A DNA stretch of 64,000 nucleotides, taken from contig CAZIEW010000017.1 of assembly GCA_964538515.1 (NCBI GenBank), positions 1 through 64,000 of the forward strand, written 5' to 3'. Below are positions 7,758 through 17,037 of the stretch, in pieces (the stretch's first letter is position 1; each line of letters starts with the position of its first letter). The stretch comes from CALBZH01 sp964538515 (GTDB taxonomy: Bacteria; Desulfobacterota; Syntrophobacteria; Syntrophobacterales; Syntrophobacteraceae). Made by a program: the position numbers and the translations under genes. The notes below the pieces were generated by a model, which worked only from the letters and a program-made list of their open reading frames with translations, did no database searches and was not told the origin of the DNA.

Positions 7758-10700
7758 ATGGAGCTCAGGAGCACACTGCCGGAGGGCAGCAACGACCACG
7801 GGAGCGATCTCCTCAGGGAACAGGCTCGCCTGGCTTTTGAGCACCTGCCAACGATGCAGGCGGTGTCTCTCGCCGTTGCCCTCCTTCTCTGCTACGTCGT
7901 TTGGGATGTCATTGCACCGCGAAAAATCGTGACATGGGCGCTGATGCTTCTGGTCATCGCCGTGGCTCGAATGGTTCTTTGGTTGCGTTTCGCCAAGGTG
8001 CGACAAGCTCCGTTCTCCGGTGTGCGGTGGAGGAGTGCGTACCTGACTCTGGCCGCAGCCTCCGGGACAGTCTGGGGATTGGCCGCCTTCCTCATCTTTC
8101 CATCCGGCAGGATGGAGCTCATCTGCCTGTTTCTCGTTGTGACCGTGAGCCATGCAGCGGCCGCGACGGTGTCCCATTCCTCCATTCGATACGCCCCAGC
8201 CGCCTGGGCAGGACCTGCCTTGCTGCTCTATGCCGTCCGCTCCGGCATGGAAGGTGGAAAAATCGGATACACGCTGAGCGCTTTGATCCTCGTTTACCTG
8301 CTCGCTCTAATCCGTTATTCGCTAACGCACAGCGCCGCCATCGCGTCCGCGATCGGCTTCAAGCTCGAGAATCGCGATCTGCTTGCGGAGCTGCAGCAGA
8401 CCACCGCCAGCCTCGCGAGGGATCTCTTGGAGCACAAAAAGACCAAAGAATCGTCACTGAAGTATCGAATTGTGGTTGAGCACAGCCGCGACATCATTTT
8501 GTTCCTGCGTTATGAAGACGGTCACATCCTCGAGGCCAATGCCGCCGCCGTGAGCGCGTATGGATATACGCACGAGGAATTGCTGGGCCTTACCATTCAC
8601 CACCTCCGGGTGCCGGCGGCGCGCTGCAAGACCGCCACCCAGATGGCGGAGGCGGTAGCGCGTGGCATCCTCTTCACGACCGTTCATCAGCGCAAGGACG
8701 GCAGCACCTTTCCGGTCGAAGTCAGCTCGCGGGGTGCGTCCGTCGGCGACGCGGGCGTCCTGATCAGCATCATCAGGGATATCACCGAGCGTCTACAGGC
8801 CGAGGAAGCGCTTCGAGCAAGCGAGGACCGTTTCCGCGCCTTCATGAGCAACAGCCCGGCTGCAGCCTGGATAAAGGATGATGAGGGACGTTACGTCTAT
8901 CTCAGTAAAACGTATGAGGAGAGCTTCAGAGTCAGCCTCGAGGACAGGTCCGGCAAGACCGACTTCGACGTGTGGCCGGTGGAGATCGCCGAGCAGTACC
9001 GCAAGAACGACGCCGCCGTTCTCGATTCCGATCGGGCCATCGAGTTTGTGGAGGATGCCGTGAGTCCCGATGGCACCGAGAGCCATTGGCTGATCTATAA
9101 ATTCCCACTTCAGGACGCGGCGGGCAAGCGTTACGTGGGGGGCATCGGCGTGGACATCACCGAGCGGGTACGCATCGAAGAGGCCCTGCGGGCGTCTCAG
9201 CAGCTCCTGAACATCCGGAATCGCATATCCGACGTCCTGTTGGTGACTCCAGACGACGGCATGTATTCCGAGGTGCTGAAGGTGGTCCTCGAAATCACGG
9301 AGAGCGACCTTGGGATCTTCGCGTATCAGGACGAGAACGGTGACTGTGTCAAGCAATCCATGAGCGAAGAGCTGCTGGAGCGGTGCGCCCTTCCGAACAA
9401 GACGCTGCGGTTCCCACCGGGGACTTGGGGGGACAGCCTCTGGGGGCGAGCCATCCGCGAAAAAAGGAGTATGCTCTCCAATCAGCCGGGACGCGTTCCC
9501 GAAGGCCATTTCCCCATTCACCGGGCCATGGCGGTGCCCATTGTTCACCAGGGGGAAGTCTTGGGCCACTGGATGGTCGCCAACAAGCCCACCGATTATG
9601 GATCCAAGGACCTCGAATTCCTGGAGCGGATCGCCGCCGAGATGGCGCCGGTCTTTCACGCCAGGCTGCAGCGGGATTTCGAGGAGCGAAGACGGAGACG
9701 GTTCCAGGCCGAGCTGCATCGGTCCCAACAGATGCTCCGGTTGGTCATCGACAACATTCCCCAGCGAGTCTTCTGGAAGGATTGCAATTCGGTCTATCTC
9801 GGCTGCAACCTGCCTTTCGCGCAAGACGCGCGACTTCCCGGCCCCGACGACATCGTCGGCAAGGACGATTATGCCCTGGCCTGGAGGGAGAATGCGGAGC
9901 TTTACCGACAGGATGATCGTTTCGTGATGGAGGCCGACATGCCGAGGCTTCACTACGAAGAGCCGCAGTTTCGCACAGACGGCTCCCAGGCATGGCTCCA
10001 AACCAGCAAGATTCCCCTCCATGACGAAGACGGGGCTGTTGTCGGGATCCTTGGGACCTACGAGGATGTCACGGATCGCAAGCGCGCCGAGGAGGAGCGC
10101 CTGGAATACGAGCAGCGGCTTCACCGTGCCCAGAAAGCCGAAAGTTTGTATCGCATGGCGGGGGCGGTCGCACACCACTTCAACAACATGCTTGCTGCGG
10201 TGATGGGATACCTGGAGCTTGCGCTGTTCTACGACACGGCTGTACCGGATGCGACAAAGGCCAACATATCAGAGGCCATGAAGGCTTCCCGGCGAGCCGC
10301 GGAGATCAGCCGGCTCATGCTGGCATACCTGGGGCAAATCGGCGAGGAAAAGCGCCGCCTTGATCTTGCGGAAACGTGCGAGGAAGCGCTCCCCCTGCTC
10401 CAACCCTCGCTTCCGGAAAACGTGCGGCTGTGCGTGGACCTGCCTCGCCCGGGCCCCGTTGTCCTGGGCGATGTGGCCCTGATCACGCAAATCCTGGCGA
10501 ATCTGCTCTCGAACGCGGCGGAGGCCATGGGGGACGATGGAGGGGCAATCACGATCGCAATCCGGACGAAAAGCGCGCAGGAGATCCGGAGCGCACGGTT
10601 GTTCCCGGCGGACTGGGAGCCAAAGGCTCCATCCTATGCCTGTCTTTCGGTTTCGGATACGGGCTGCGGCCTGAATCCCGCACTGGTTGAAAAAATCTTC

Positions 10701-10910
10701 GACCCTTTCTTCACGACGCATTTCATTGGGCGAGGCCTTGGTCTTCCGGTAGCTCTCGGTGCCGCAAGGGCCCACGAAGGGGGCATCAGCGTTGAAAACA
10801 ATCCCGGAGGAGGTGCAACCTTTCAAGTGTGTCTACCCCAGCTCGAGGAGCTTTGGGCACGGGGGGAGGACGAGCCCTCCGCTTCCGGCGTGCGCCTGAA
10901 AGGGGGGTGA
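7758..10910 (+). CDS. Membrane sensor histidine kinase with multiple PAS and GAF domains
   Basis: The 1050-residue protein starts with a membrane region of several helices (about residues 35-195). A PAS domain (about 230-350), a second PAS (about 355-475), a GAF domain (about 485-640, with MAVPIVHQGEVLGHWMV) and a third PAS (about 655-775) follow. The kinase core has H-box GAVAHHFNNML (His near 806), N-box LSNAAEAM, and the G boxes DTGCGL and GRGLGLP. No receiver is attached and no regulator gene lies beside it, so its partner is encoded elsewhere. ATG 7758 has a strong GAGGAGG site. The signal is not predictable; PAS domains may bind heme, flavin or a ligand. Confidence 0.85.
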   Translation: MELRSTLPEGSNDHGSDLLREQARLAFEHLPTMQAVSLAVALLLCYVVWDVIAPRKIVTWALMLLVIAVARMVLWLRFAKVRQAPFSGVRWRSAYLTLAAASGTVWGLAAFLIFPSGRMELICLFLVVTVSHAAAATVSHSSIRYAPAAWAGPALLLYAVRSGMEGGKIGYTLSALILVYLLALIRYSLTHSAAIASAIGFKLENRDLLAELQQTTASLARDLLEHKKTKESSLKYRIVVEHSRDIILFLRYEDGHILEANAAAVSAYGYTHEELLGLTIHHLRVPAARCKTATQMAEAVARGILFTTVHQRKDGSTFPVEVSSRGASVGDAGVLISIIRDITERLQAEEALRASEDRFRAFMSNSPAAAWIKDDEGRYVYLSKTYEESFRVSLEDRSGKTDFDVWPVEIAEQYRKNDAAVLDSDRAIEFVEDAVSPDGTESHWLIYKFPLQDAAGKRYVGGIGVDITERVRIEEALRASQQLLNIRNRISDVLLVTPDDGMYSEVLKVVLEITESDLGIFAYQDENGDCVKQSMSEELLERCALPNKTLRFPPGTWGDSLWGRAIREKRSMLSNQPGRVPEGHFPIHRAMAVPIVHQGEVLGHWMVANKPTDYGSKDLEFLERIAAEMAPVFHARLQRDFEERRRRRFQAELHRSQQMLRLVIDNIPQRVFWKDCNSVYLGCNLPFAQDARLPGPDDIVGKDDYALAWRENAELYRQDDRFVMEADMPRLHYEEPQFRTDGSQAWLQTSKIPLHDEDGAVVGILGTYEDVTDRKRAEEERLEYEQRLHRAQKAESLYRMAGAVAHHFNNMLAAVMGYLELALFYDTAVPDATKANISEAMKASRRAAEISRLMLAYLGQIGEEKRRLDLAETCEEALPLLQPSLPENVRLCVDLPRPGPVVLGDVALITQILANLLSNAAEAMGDDGGAITIAIRTKSAQEIRSARLFPADWEPKAPSYACLSVSDTGCGLNPALVEKIFDPFFTTHFIGRGLGLPVALGAARAHEGGISVENNPGGGATFQVCLPQLEELWARGEDEPSASGVRLKGG

Positions 10911-11090
10911 TGCATTGTCGGATCGCGGATTTGAAGAGGCCACGCTGCGGGATATGACTCCCATCGCAAGGGTGAGGCTCAGCGAAATTGTCGGCCGGAC
11001 CTCCACCCTAACGGGCAGGGGCAGGGGCATTTCCGATGCCTCAAGTGAAGTCGAAGGACCGGTTTATGAGAAACTTCCTCGATGGGTGGC

Positions 11091-11813
11091 CTAAGAGACT
11101 CCGTCCATGCTGCTTCCATGGGCCAATCGATGGCTCAGCGCCCGGCTCAGAGCCGCCCGGTGAAGCTCCGCAGCCAAGTGGACCGGGCTCTTGCCGTACA
11201 GGGGGTCCCACCCCGCAGGGTCTGCGGTACAGAAAAACTGGACTTCCAACCCCATGCGATCGGCAGCCCCTTCGACGGGAGATCCCGTCATCCGGGCGGC
11301 GGCCTCCCGGGTCGCTCCGCAGGGAGCGCCCCGGACAACGGTGATGCTCCGGATGGCTCCGCCCTCCGTTTCAACGGTGAGCTCCGGCGATCCGAAGTGC
11401 CGTCCGTAAAGTCCGAGACGGTCATGCCGGGGAAGGGCGCAGCAGATCGTCGGCGTGAAGGCGCCCTGGACGCGATGACGCTTGCCCGAGGCAATGACGG
11501 GAATCCCTTTGTCCCGGCACAAGCTTGCGAGGTCCCGGGAAAGATCCGGATGCGTCAGATAATCCAAGACAAGGTCGGCCTCGAAATCCGGTGGCAAGTA
11601 GTCGCTGGAATCATCCAAAATGGAGGGAATCGGATCGTCAATGGAAAAGACCTCCAGGCAAAAGTGACCCCCTCCGCATGCACGGATCCCCCGAATCTTG
11701 CTCTCTCCCTTTCCATGTTGCTGGAAAACCAGCAGCCTTTGGATTTCAACGGTCGGCTCCCGTCGAGCCGTCCGGTCCGATACGCCTTCGCGCGCGCCTC
11801 CGCAGCTATTCAT
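11091..11813 (-). CDS. DUF166 family protein
   Basis: The 240-residue protein matches DUF166 as I know it: LLVFQQHGKGESKIRGIR near the start, DYLPPDFEADLVLDYL, a conserved ICCALPR segment, then RGAPCGATREAA and the C-terminal LEVQFFCTADPAGWDPLYG. Conserved cysteines in CC, PCGAT and FFC suggest a metal or Fe-S site. The family is widespread in methanogens and sulfate reducers but has no assigned function. ATG 11813 follows GAGGT at good spacing; the frame is open 44 residues further upstream. It lies 144 bases behind fdhB on the same strand and may be the last gene of the formate dehydrogenase unit. Confidence 0.8.
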   Translation of the reverse strand: MNSCGGAREGVSDRTARREPTVEIQRLLVFQQHGKGESKIRGIRACGGGHFCLEVFSIDDPIPSILDDSSDYLPPDFEADLVLDYLTHPDLSRDLASLCRDKGIPVIASGKRHRVQGAFTPTICCALPRHDRLGLYGRHFGSPELTVETEGGAIRSITVVRGAPCGATREAAARMTGSPVEGAADRMGLEVQFFCTADPAGWDPLYGKSPVHLAAELHRAALSRALSHRLAHGSSMDGVS

Positions 11814-11957
11814 GTCTCCGTTACCTCGGATCCTGTGTCCGTGGGGCCCTGCCTTTGGCATCGGGCAAGGCCCCCAAGAGCCATTCAAAGCCATCCCTCG
11901 CGGGTCTTCACAATGGTCGATCCGGTGCGCGCATGGTCCGCGCACCGGACCATGAGA

Positions 11958-12683
11958 TCAGGTCAAAGCTCGGGCGCGACCGCCGAAGAGCTTGATCAGG
12001 TCGCGCCGAGCCAGCTTTCCGCCGGCGCCCGGCGTGGCGCTCGCCACTGCATTCTTGTGATATTTCAAGGGATCGTCCACTACCAGGAAGATCACCCGCA
12101 CCTCGTCGGCGTCCAGGGTCCTTGCTTTGGGATAAGCAGCTTTGAGTTTTTCCAAGCGCTCAGCGGCCATGGCGAGCATCGCGTCGCGCTCGCCGAAATT
12201 CATGGCTCCCGTCGGACAGCTCTTGACGCACGCGGGGATTAGACCGTTGCCGACCCGATCGATGCACATCGTGCACTTGACGAGCTGTCCCTTCGCTGTC
12301 TTTCTCGGAATATCATACGGGCAGGAGCCCCGCACGGCATCGAGGGGCACCGCAGCCGACTTGTCAGTGTACACCACGGCGCCTGTTGCCTCGTCGTGGA
12401 TCACGCCGTCGGCGACATACCCCTGGATGGCGTCCTTGCAAGGGGGATCGAGGCAGTGGCGGCACTGGTCCGCGAAGAAGTACCAGGCCACCTTGCCGTT
12501 CTCGAATGACTCGCTGAACCGGACCAGCTTGAAGGTATTTTCATCCAGGTCGGGAGGATTTTGGTGGCTTCCGACGTTCTTCGTCTTGGAGACGCCGTTT
12601 CCGTTCCAGTTCTTGCATGCCATTTGGCAGCCTCTGCACGCCGTGCATTTGGTGGTATCGATGAAAAAGCTTTTTCCCGCCAT
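11958..12683 (-). CDS. fdhB: Periplasmic formate dehydrogenase, iron-sulfur subunit
   Basis: The 241-residue ferredoxin-like subunit carries four CX2CX2CX3C-type motifs: CTACRGCQMAC, CRHCLDPPC, a later C in GSCPYD, and CTMCIDRVGNGLIPAC with KSCP. It carries electrons from the Mo/W subunit to a periplasmic acceptor such as a c-type cytochrome. There is no signal peptide and no C-terminal membrane anchor, as in the soluble Desulfovibrio FdhAB, where the small subunit travels with the Tat-exported large subunit. It starts three bases after the fdhA stop. No dedicated cytochrome gene lies adjacent. Confidence 0.88.
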   Translation of the reverse strand: MAGKSFFIDTTKCTACRGCQMACKNWNGNGVSKTKNVGSHQNPPDLDENTFKLVRFSESFENGKVAWYFFADQCRHCLDPPCKDAIQGYVADGVIHDEATGAVVYTDKSAAVPLDAVRGSCPYDIPRKTAKGQLVKCTMCIDRVGNGLIPACVKSCPTGAMNFGERDAMLAMAAERLEKLKAAYPKARTLDADEVRVIFLVVDDPLKYHKNAVASATPGAGGKLARRDLIKLFGGRARALT

Positions 12684-12686
12684 GGC

Positions 12687-15600
12687 TCACACCCCCTTCT
12701 TTTGGACATTGACCATGAACGCCTTGCTCTCCGGAATACGCGTGTTGGGGTCTCCCACGGACGGGGTCAGCAGGTTGGCGCTGTCGCCGCCATCGGGGGG
12801 CCACGCCCATCCGTAGTGCCATGGCAGGCCCACCAGATGGATCTCCTGGCCCTGAATCTGGAAGGGCTGAATCCGCTTCGTCACAATGGCCACGGCTTCC
12901 ACGCTGCCCCGCGGGGACTCCACGACGACCTTCTCTCCGTTGGCGACGCCTTTCAGCTTCGCCAGCTGCTCACTTATTTCCACGAAGACCTGCGGCTCCG
13001 CTTCGAGCAGCCAGGGGAGCCAGCGCGTGAGAACGCCGGTCTGCCAGTGCTCGGTCAGCCTGTAAGTGGTTCCGACAAAGGGATAGCGTGGATCACAGGA
13101 CTTGATGATGTCCTTGTCGGAACGATAGACGGCGGCTACCGGATTGTTCAGCTGGGCGCCCAGTGGATTCTTTTCGACGGGGCATTCCATCGGCTCGTAA
13201 TGCTCGGGGAACGGACCGTCCTTGAGACCGGGCCCGAAGAGGGCACCGAGGCCATCCGTCTTCATGATGAACGGGTACTTGCCGTCCTCGCGAGGGGTTC
13301 CGTCCGGATTGCGGAGGGGGTACCACGGGCCGTCGGGCACATCCCCTTTCCATTTCTGGCTGGTGTACTTGCCGTCCTTGACGTCGCCGACGAACTCCAC
13401 CACCGCCTTCCGGGGATGCCACGGCTTTCCGGCCAAGTCCACCGAGGCCCGGTTGTAGAGGATCCTGCGGTTGACGGGCCACGCCCATGCCCACTTGGAG
13501 TAGAGCCCGATGCCGCTCTCATCGATCTTGTCCCTGCGGGCCATGTTGTTCCCATCCTGGTTGTAACTCTGGGAGTAGATCCAGCAGCCGCATGACGTCG
13601 AACCGTCCGCCTGGAGCATGGCAAACGCCGGAACGAGATCGCCCTTCTTGAAGCTCTTGTCGCCGATCGTCACATCCTTGGTGAACATTCCGTTGATGGC
13701 TTTGGCCACTTGATGCGCATCATAGTGGCCCCCGGTGGCGTAATCCCACTTGAGGTTGAGGATCGGCTCGGGAAAGGCCCCTTTTCCCTTTTGGTACAGC
13801 TTGCGGATCTCCTCGAAGAGCTTCAGCATGATGTCGCCGTCCGGCAGAGCCTGCCCCGGCGGGTTTTGAGCCTTGTAACGCCACTGGACCCACCGTCCGC
13901 TGTTGGACAAAGAACCCTCTTTCTCGAAAGAGGCCGCGCAAGGAAGATGGAAAACCTCGGTCTTGATCTTCTTGGGGCTCATGCCCGGCCCTCGCCAAAA
14001 CGAGGCCGTTTCATTGTCGAAGAGGTTCACCACCACCATCCAGTCGAGGTTTGCCATGGCCTCCCGGGTCTTGTTCGCGTTGGCGCCGCTGCAGGCCGGG
14101 TTCTGACCCCAAGCGAAGAAGCCTTTCAGCTCCTTGCGGTACATGGCATCGAAGAGATCCAGCCAGGAATAGCTCTTTCCGTCTTCGAGCTTGGGCATCC
14201 ATTCGTAGCAGAAGTCGTTTTCCGGTTGAGCCTTCTCGCCGTACATCGATTTCAGGTAGCTCACGACGTATTTGGGCCGGTTCTGCCACCAGTTGGCACT
14301 GAGCGGATCCTTGGACACGGGCGTGTGCTTCTTGTTGTAGTCGCTCAAGGTGGCGAGGGATGCCGTGGGAGTGGGGTTGTAGCCGGGCCAGATGTGGAAC
14401 AGCAGACCGTGATCGGTCGATCCCTGGACGTTCGACTCTCCGCGCAGGGCGTTCACCCCGCCGCCCGGGATTCCCATGTTGCCGAGGAGGAGCTGGATGA
14501 GGGCCATGGTGCGGATGTTTTGAACGCCGACCGAATGCTGGGTCCAACCCATCGCATACATGATGGTCCCGGCCTTGTCGGGACTTCCCGTCGAGCTGTA
14601 GGTCTCGTAAACCTTCGTCAGCTCGTCCTTGGGCGTCCCGGTGATGCTCGAAACGGTCTCCAGATCGTACCGGGAGTAGTGAGCTTTCATCAATTGGAGG
14701 ACGCAACGAGGATCTTGGAGAGTCGGATCCTTCTTTGGGATGCCCTGGGCGTCGGTTTCAAACGCCCACGAAGAACCGTCATAGGCTCGCTTCTCCTGGT
14801 CGAACCCGGAGAAAAGGCCGTCCTTGAAGCCGTACTTGTCGCTCACGATGTAAGAGGCGTTCGTGTAGTGGACAACGTAGTCCTGGAAATACTTGTTGGT
14901 ATCAAGAATGAATTTGATCATGCCGCCCAGGAAGGCGATGTCCGTTCCCGAGCGAAGTGGAGCGTAGATATCCGCCTTGGTCGAGGTTCGGGTGAAGCGA
15001 GGGTCCACGTGGATGACGGATGCCCCGTTCTCCTTGGCCTTCATGACCCAGCGAAACGAAATGGGATGGTTTTCGGCCGCGTTGCTTCCCATGATGAGGA
15101 TGCAGTCGCTGTTGGCCAGATCGATGTAGTGATTGGTCATGGCGCCACGTCCGAAGGATTCCGCAAGGGCAGGCACCGTGGAGCTGTGGCAGATTCGCGC
15201 CTGATGCTCGATGTAGACCAGCCCCAGAGCCCGTAGCATCGCCTGGTAGGTCCAGCATTCCTCGTTGTCCAGGGCCGCGCTGCCCACCGAGGCGATCCCT
15301 TCGCAGCGATTGACCACTTGTCCCTTGGCGTTCTTGGTGACGAAGGTCTTGTCACGGACTTCCTTCACCTTCGCCGCAATCCGCTTCAGAGCCCAATCCC
15401 AGCTTTTGGTCTCCCACTTGTCGCTGAAGGGGGCTCTGTAAAGAACCTTGTCCAGTCGCTTGTCGTTTCGAGCGATCTGGTAGAGGGAGGCCCCCTTGGC
15501 GCACAGGGCACCACCGTTGATGGGGTGATCCACGTCACCCTCCGTGTAGATCACTTGTCCGGTCTTGTTGTCCGTGTGGCAGATGATTCCGCACCCCACC

Positions 15601-15761
15601 GAGCAGTAGCAGCAGATGGTCGGCGTTTCCTTGGCGTCCTTGGTCCGCAGCTCCCGGGCGTAGGCTTCAATCGGCTGGAGGCTCAACCCCATGCCGCCCA
15701 GAGCGAGTCCGGTGGTTGTGGCACCGGCGACTCTCAAGAATTCTCTTCGCGTCAGCTTCAT
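12687..15761 (-). CDS. fdhA: Periplasmic formate dehydrogenase, catalytic Mo/W subunit (Cys type)
   Basis: The 1024-residue protein begins with a Tat signal (TRREFLRVAG), then a [4Fe-4S] motif CCYCSVGCGIIC, and molybdopterin domains. The active-site segment is QARICHSSTV: C191 occupies the place that is selenocysteine in many FdnG/FdhA enzymes, followed by the catalytic His and the conserved GRGAMTNHYID. It oxidises formate to CO2 (or the reverse) in the periplasm, with fdhB as partner. Length is normal for the family. The choice of Mo or W cannot be read from sequence. Reversible, it could serve interspecies formate exchange in syntrophic growth (inference). Confidence 0.9.
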   Translation of the reverse strand: MKLTRREFLRVAGATTTGLALGGMGLSLQPIEAYARELRTKDAKETPTICCYCSVGCGIICHTDNKTGQVIYTEGDVDHPINGGALCAKGASLYQIARNDKRLDKVLYRAPFSDKWETKSWDWALKRIAAKVKEVRDKTFVTKNAKGQVVNRCEGIASVGSAALDNEECWTYQAMLRALGLVYIEHQARICHSSTVPALAESFGRGAMTNHYIDLANSDCILIMGSNAAENHPISFRWVMKAKENGASVIHVDPRFTRTSTKADIYAPLRSGTDIAFLGGMIKFILDTNKYFQDYVVHYTNASYIVSDKYGFKDGLFSGFDQEKRAYDGSSWAFETDAQGIPKKDPTLQDPRCVLQLMKAHYSRYDLETVSSITGTPKDELTKVYETYSSTGSPDKAGTIMYAMGWTQHSVGVQNIRTMALIQLLLGNMGIPGGGVNALRGESNVQGSTDHGLLFHIWPGYNPTPTASLATLSDYNKKHTPVSKDPLSANWWQNRPKYVVSYLKSMYGEKAQPENDFCYEWMPKLEDGKSYSWLDLFDAMYRKELKGFFAWGQNPACSGANANKTREAMANLDWMVVVNLFDNETASFWRGPGMSPKKIKTEVFHLPCAASFEKEGSLSNSGRWVQWRYKAQNPPGQALPDGDIMLKLFEEIRKLYQKGKGAFPEPILNLKWDYATGGHYDAHQVAKAINGMFTKDVTIGDKSFKKGDLVPAFAMLQADGSTSCGCWIYSQSYNQDGNNMARRDKIDESGIGLYSKWAWAWPVNRRILYNRASVDLAGKPWHPRKAVVEFVGDVKDGKYTSQKWKGDVPDGPWYPLRNPDGTPREDGKYPFIMKTDGLGALFGPGLKDGPFPEHYEPMECPVEKNPLGAQLNNPVAAVYRSDKDIIKSCDPRYPFVGTTYRLTEHWQTGVLTRWLPWLLEAEPQVFVEISEQLAKLKGVANGEKVVVESPRGSVEAVAIVTKRIQPFQIQGQEIHLVGLPWHYGWAWPPDGGDSANLLTPSVGDPNTRIPESKAFMVNVQKKGV

Positions 15762-15874
15762 GCTTCCTCCCCTCCGTGGCTCATCCCCGGAACCCTTTCA
15801 GGAATGATTCGGGTTCACATGACAATCGGCCCTTCGTTCGTCATGACCTCCCATGCGGCCGATCGATCCAACCC

Positions 15875-15890
15875 TGCAACCGCCTCACCT
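15875..15890 (-). promoter_or_regulatory. Possible sigma-54 promoter upstream of fdhA
   Basis: Read on the minus strand, AGGTGAGGCGGTTGCA has GG and GC at the right distance and a perfect TTGCA, but the -24 element is poor after GG. It lies about 115 bases upstream of fdhA. Confidence 0.3.
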
Positions 15891-15957
15891 CCTTTCTCCC
15901 TTTCGGAATGCGGAACCGAAGTGGCTCCGAGCGCTTCCATGGCCTTACGGCTTCGGC

Positions 15958-17037
15958 TCACCTCTCATCCCCCGCTCGCGGGTCTTTGTCCTCCGTCTTC
16001 GATGCCGAGCCCGTCGAATGCACCACGAAGACCTGGACCTCACAGTTGGCGGAAGGACCGGCGTCTGTTTCAATCACGAGGGGTGTCTTTTCGCGGGCTC
16101 CCGTCGGGATGTTCTCCATGACGGGCTTGATTTCCAGCGCATAGCCAGGCTCTTTGTCGAGCGGCGTTTGGCTCACGGTGATGAGCCGCGGGTCATAGGT
16201 GAGCTTCGTGATTTTGAAGGCGCGCCCGCGGGTGCTCACAACCGAGAGCTTTCCTTTGCGCGGCGGCTGCTGGGCCGCCAACCGCCCGACGACGATGGTG
16301 TGGGGCCTGACGGCGATGTCGCCTTCGATGCTGCCGGTAATCCGGATGGTGATTTCCGGCTTCTTGGCGATATCAGTGGTGATTCTAATGGCTCCGGCGT
16401 AGCTGCCCTGCTTCGCGAGGTTCTCGAGCTTCAGGCGATAACCCTTGCCGGCATCCAGGGGCTCCAGCTCATGGGCCACCTTCCCCTCGAGGGTGTTTTC
16501 GACCTTCTGGATCCGAAACGGTTTGACTCCCACCAAGTCGACAACTTTCTGGGTCTGCTGGTCGGCAGGTCCCCGGAAAACGACGCTGCTCGAAGGCCCC
16601 ACATCGACAAGCGTTTTGACGACGCCCTGCAGAGTGAGGATCAGACGGGGCTCCCGAGGGTCGTTGCTGAGAACCAGTGCCGTTTTCTTGAGCTTTCCGT
16701 CATAGCCTCGGGTGTCCAGCCGGAGCGTGACTTTCCCGGCCCCCCCGGCTGGAACGGTCCGGTCGTAACGGGCCGCCGTACACCCACAACCGGGCCGCAC
16801 CTGCTCAATGCGCAGCGTACCCTTGCCATCGTTTTTCACAACGAAATCGTGCGTGACCTCGCTGCCCTCCATGACCTCGCCAAAGTCGAACACCGGGTTC
16901 GACACCTGGATGGACGGCGCTCCCGGCTCCGCCGCCTGCGCGACGCCGAGCCCCGTTGCAGTGCTCGCGTGGAGCATGGTGCTCGTCCAGAGGAGAAAGG
17001 TCAGGATTGGGAGCAGCCATGGGTTGAGTCGTTTCAT
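15958..17037 (-). CDS. Secreted DUF1573 protein coupled to HdrA-MvhD
   Basis: The 359-residue protein has a signal peptide (LLPILTFLLWTS) and an N-terminal DUF1573 / Ig-like domain with the hallmarks FDFGEVMEGSEVTHDFVV and VRPGCGCTAA; one or two further beta-sandwich repeats follow (TILVVG..., ITVSQTPLDKE). It should be periplasmic. Its ATG overlaps the stop of the cytoplasmic HdrA-MvhD gene by four bases, so the two are translationally coupled although they act on opposite sides of the membrane. The function of DUF1573 proteins is unknown; the CGC pair could bind metal. The frame is open far upstream, but that part overlaps hdrA out of frame. Confidence 0.8.
   Translation of the reverse strand: MKRLNPWLLPILTFLLWTSTMLHASTATGLGVAQAAEPGAPSIQVSNPVFDFGEVMEGSEVTHDFVVKNDGKGTLRIEQVRPGCGCTAARYDRTVPAGGAGKVTLRLDTRGYDGKLKKTALVLSNDPREPRLILTLQGVVKTLVDVGPSSSVVFRGPADQQTQKVVDLVGVKPFRIQKVENTLEGKVAHELEPLDAGKGYRLKLENLAKQGSYAGAIRITTDIAKKPEITIRITGSIEGDIAVRPHTIVVGRLAAQQPPRKGKLSVVSTRGRAFKITKLTYDPRLITVSQTPLDKEPGYALEIKPVMENIPTGAREKTPLVIETDAGPSANCEVQVFVVHSTGSASKTEDKDPRAGDER

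Noticed and set aside
7758..10910. Possible hybrid kinase with receiver
   Set aside because: The C-terminus ends after the ATPase domain; no receiver aspartates are present.
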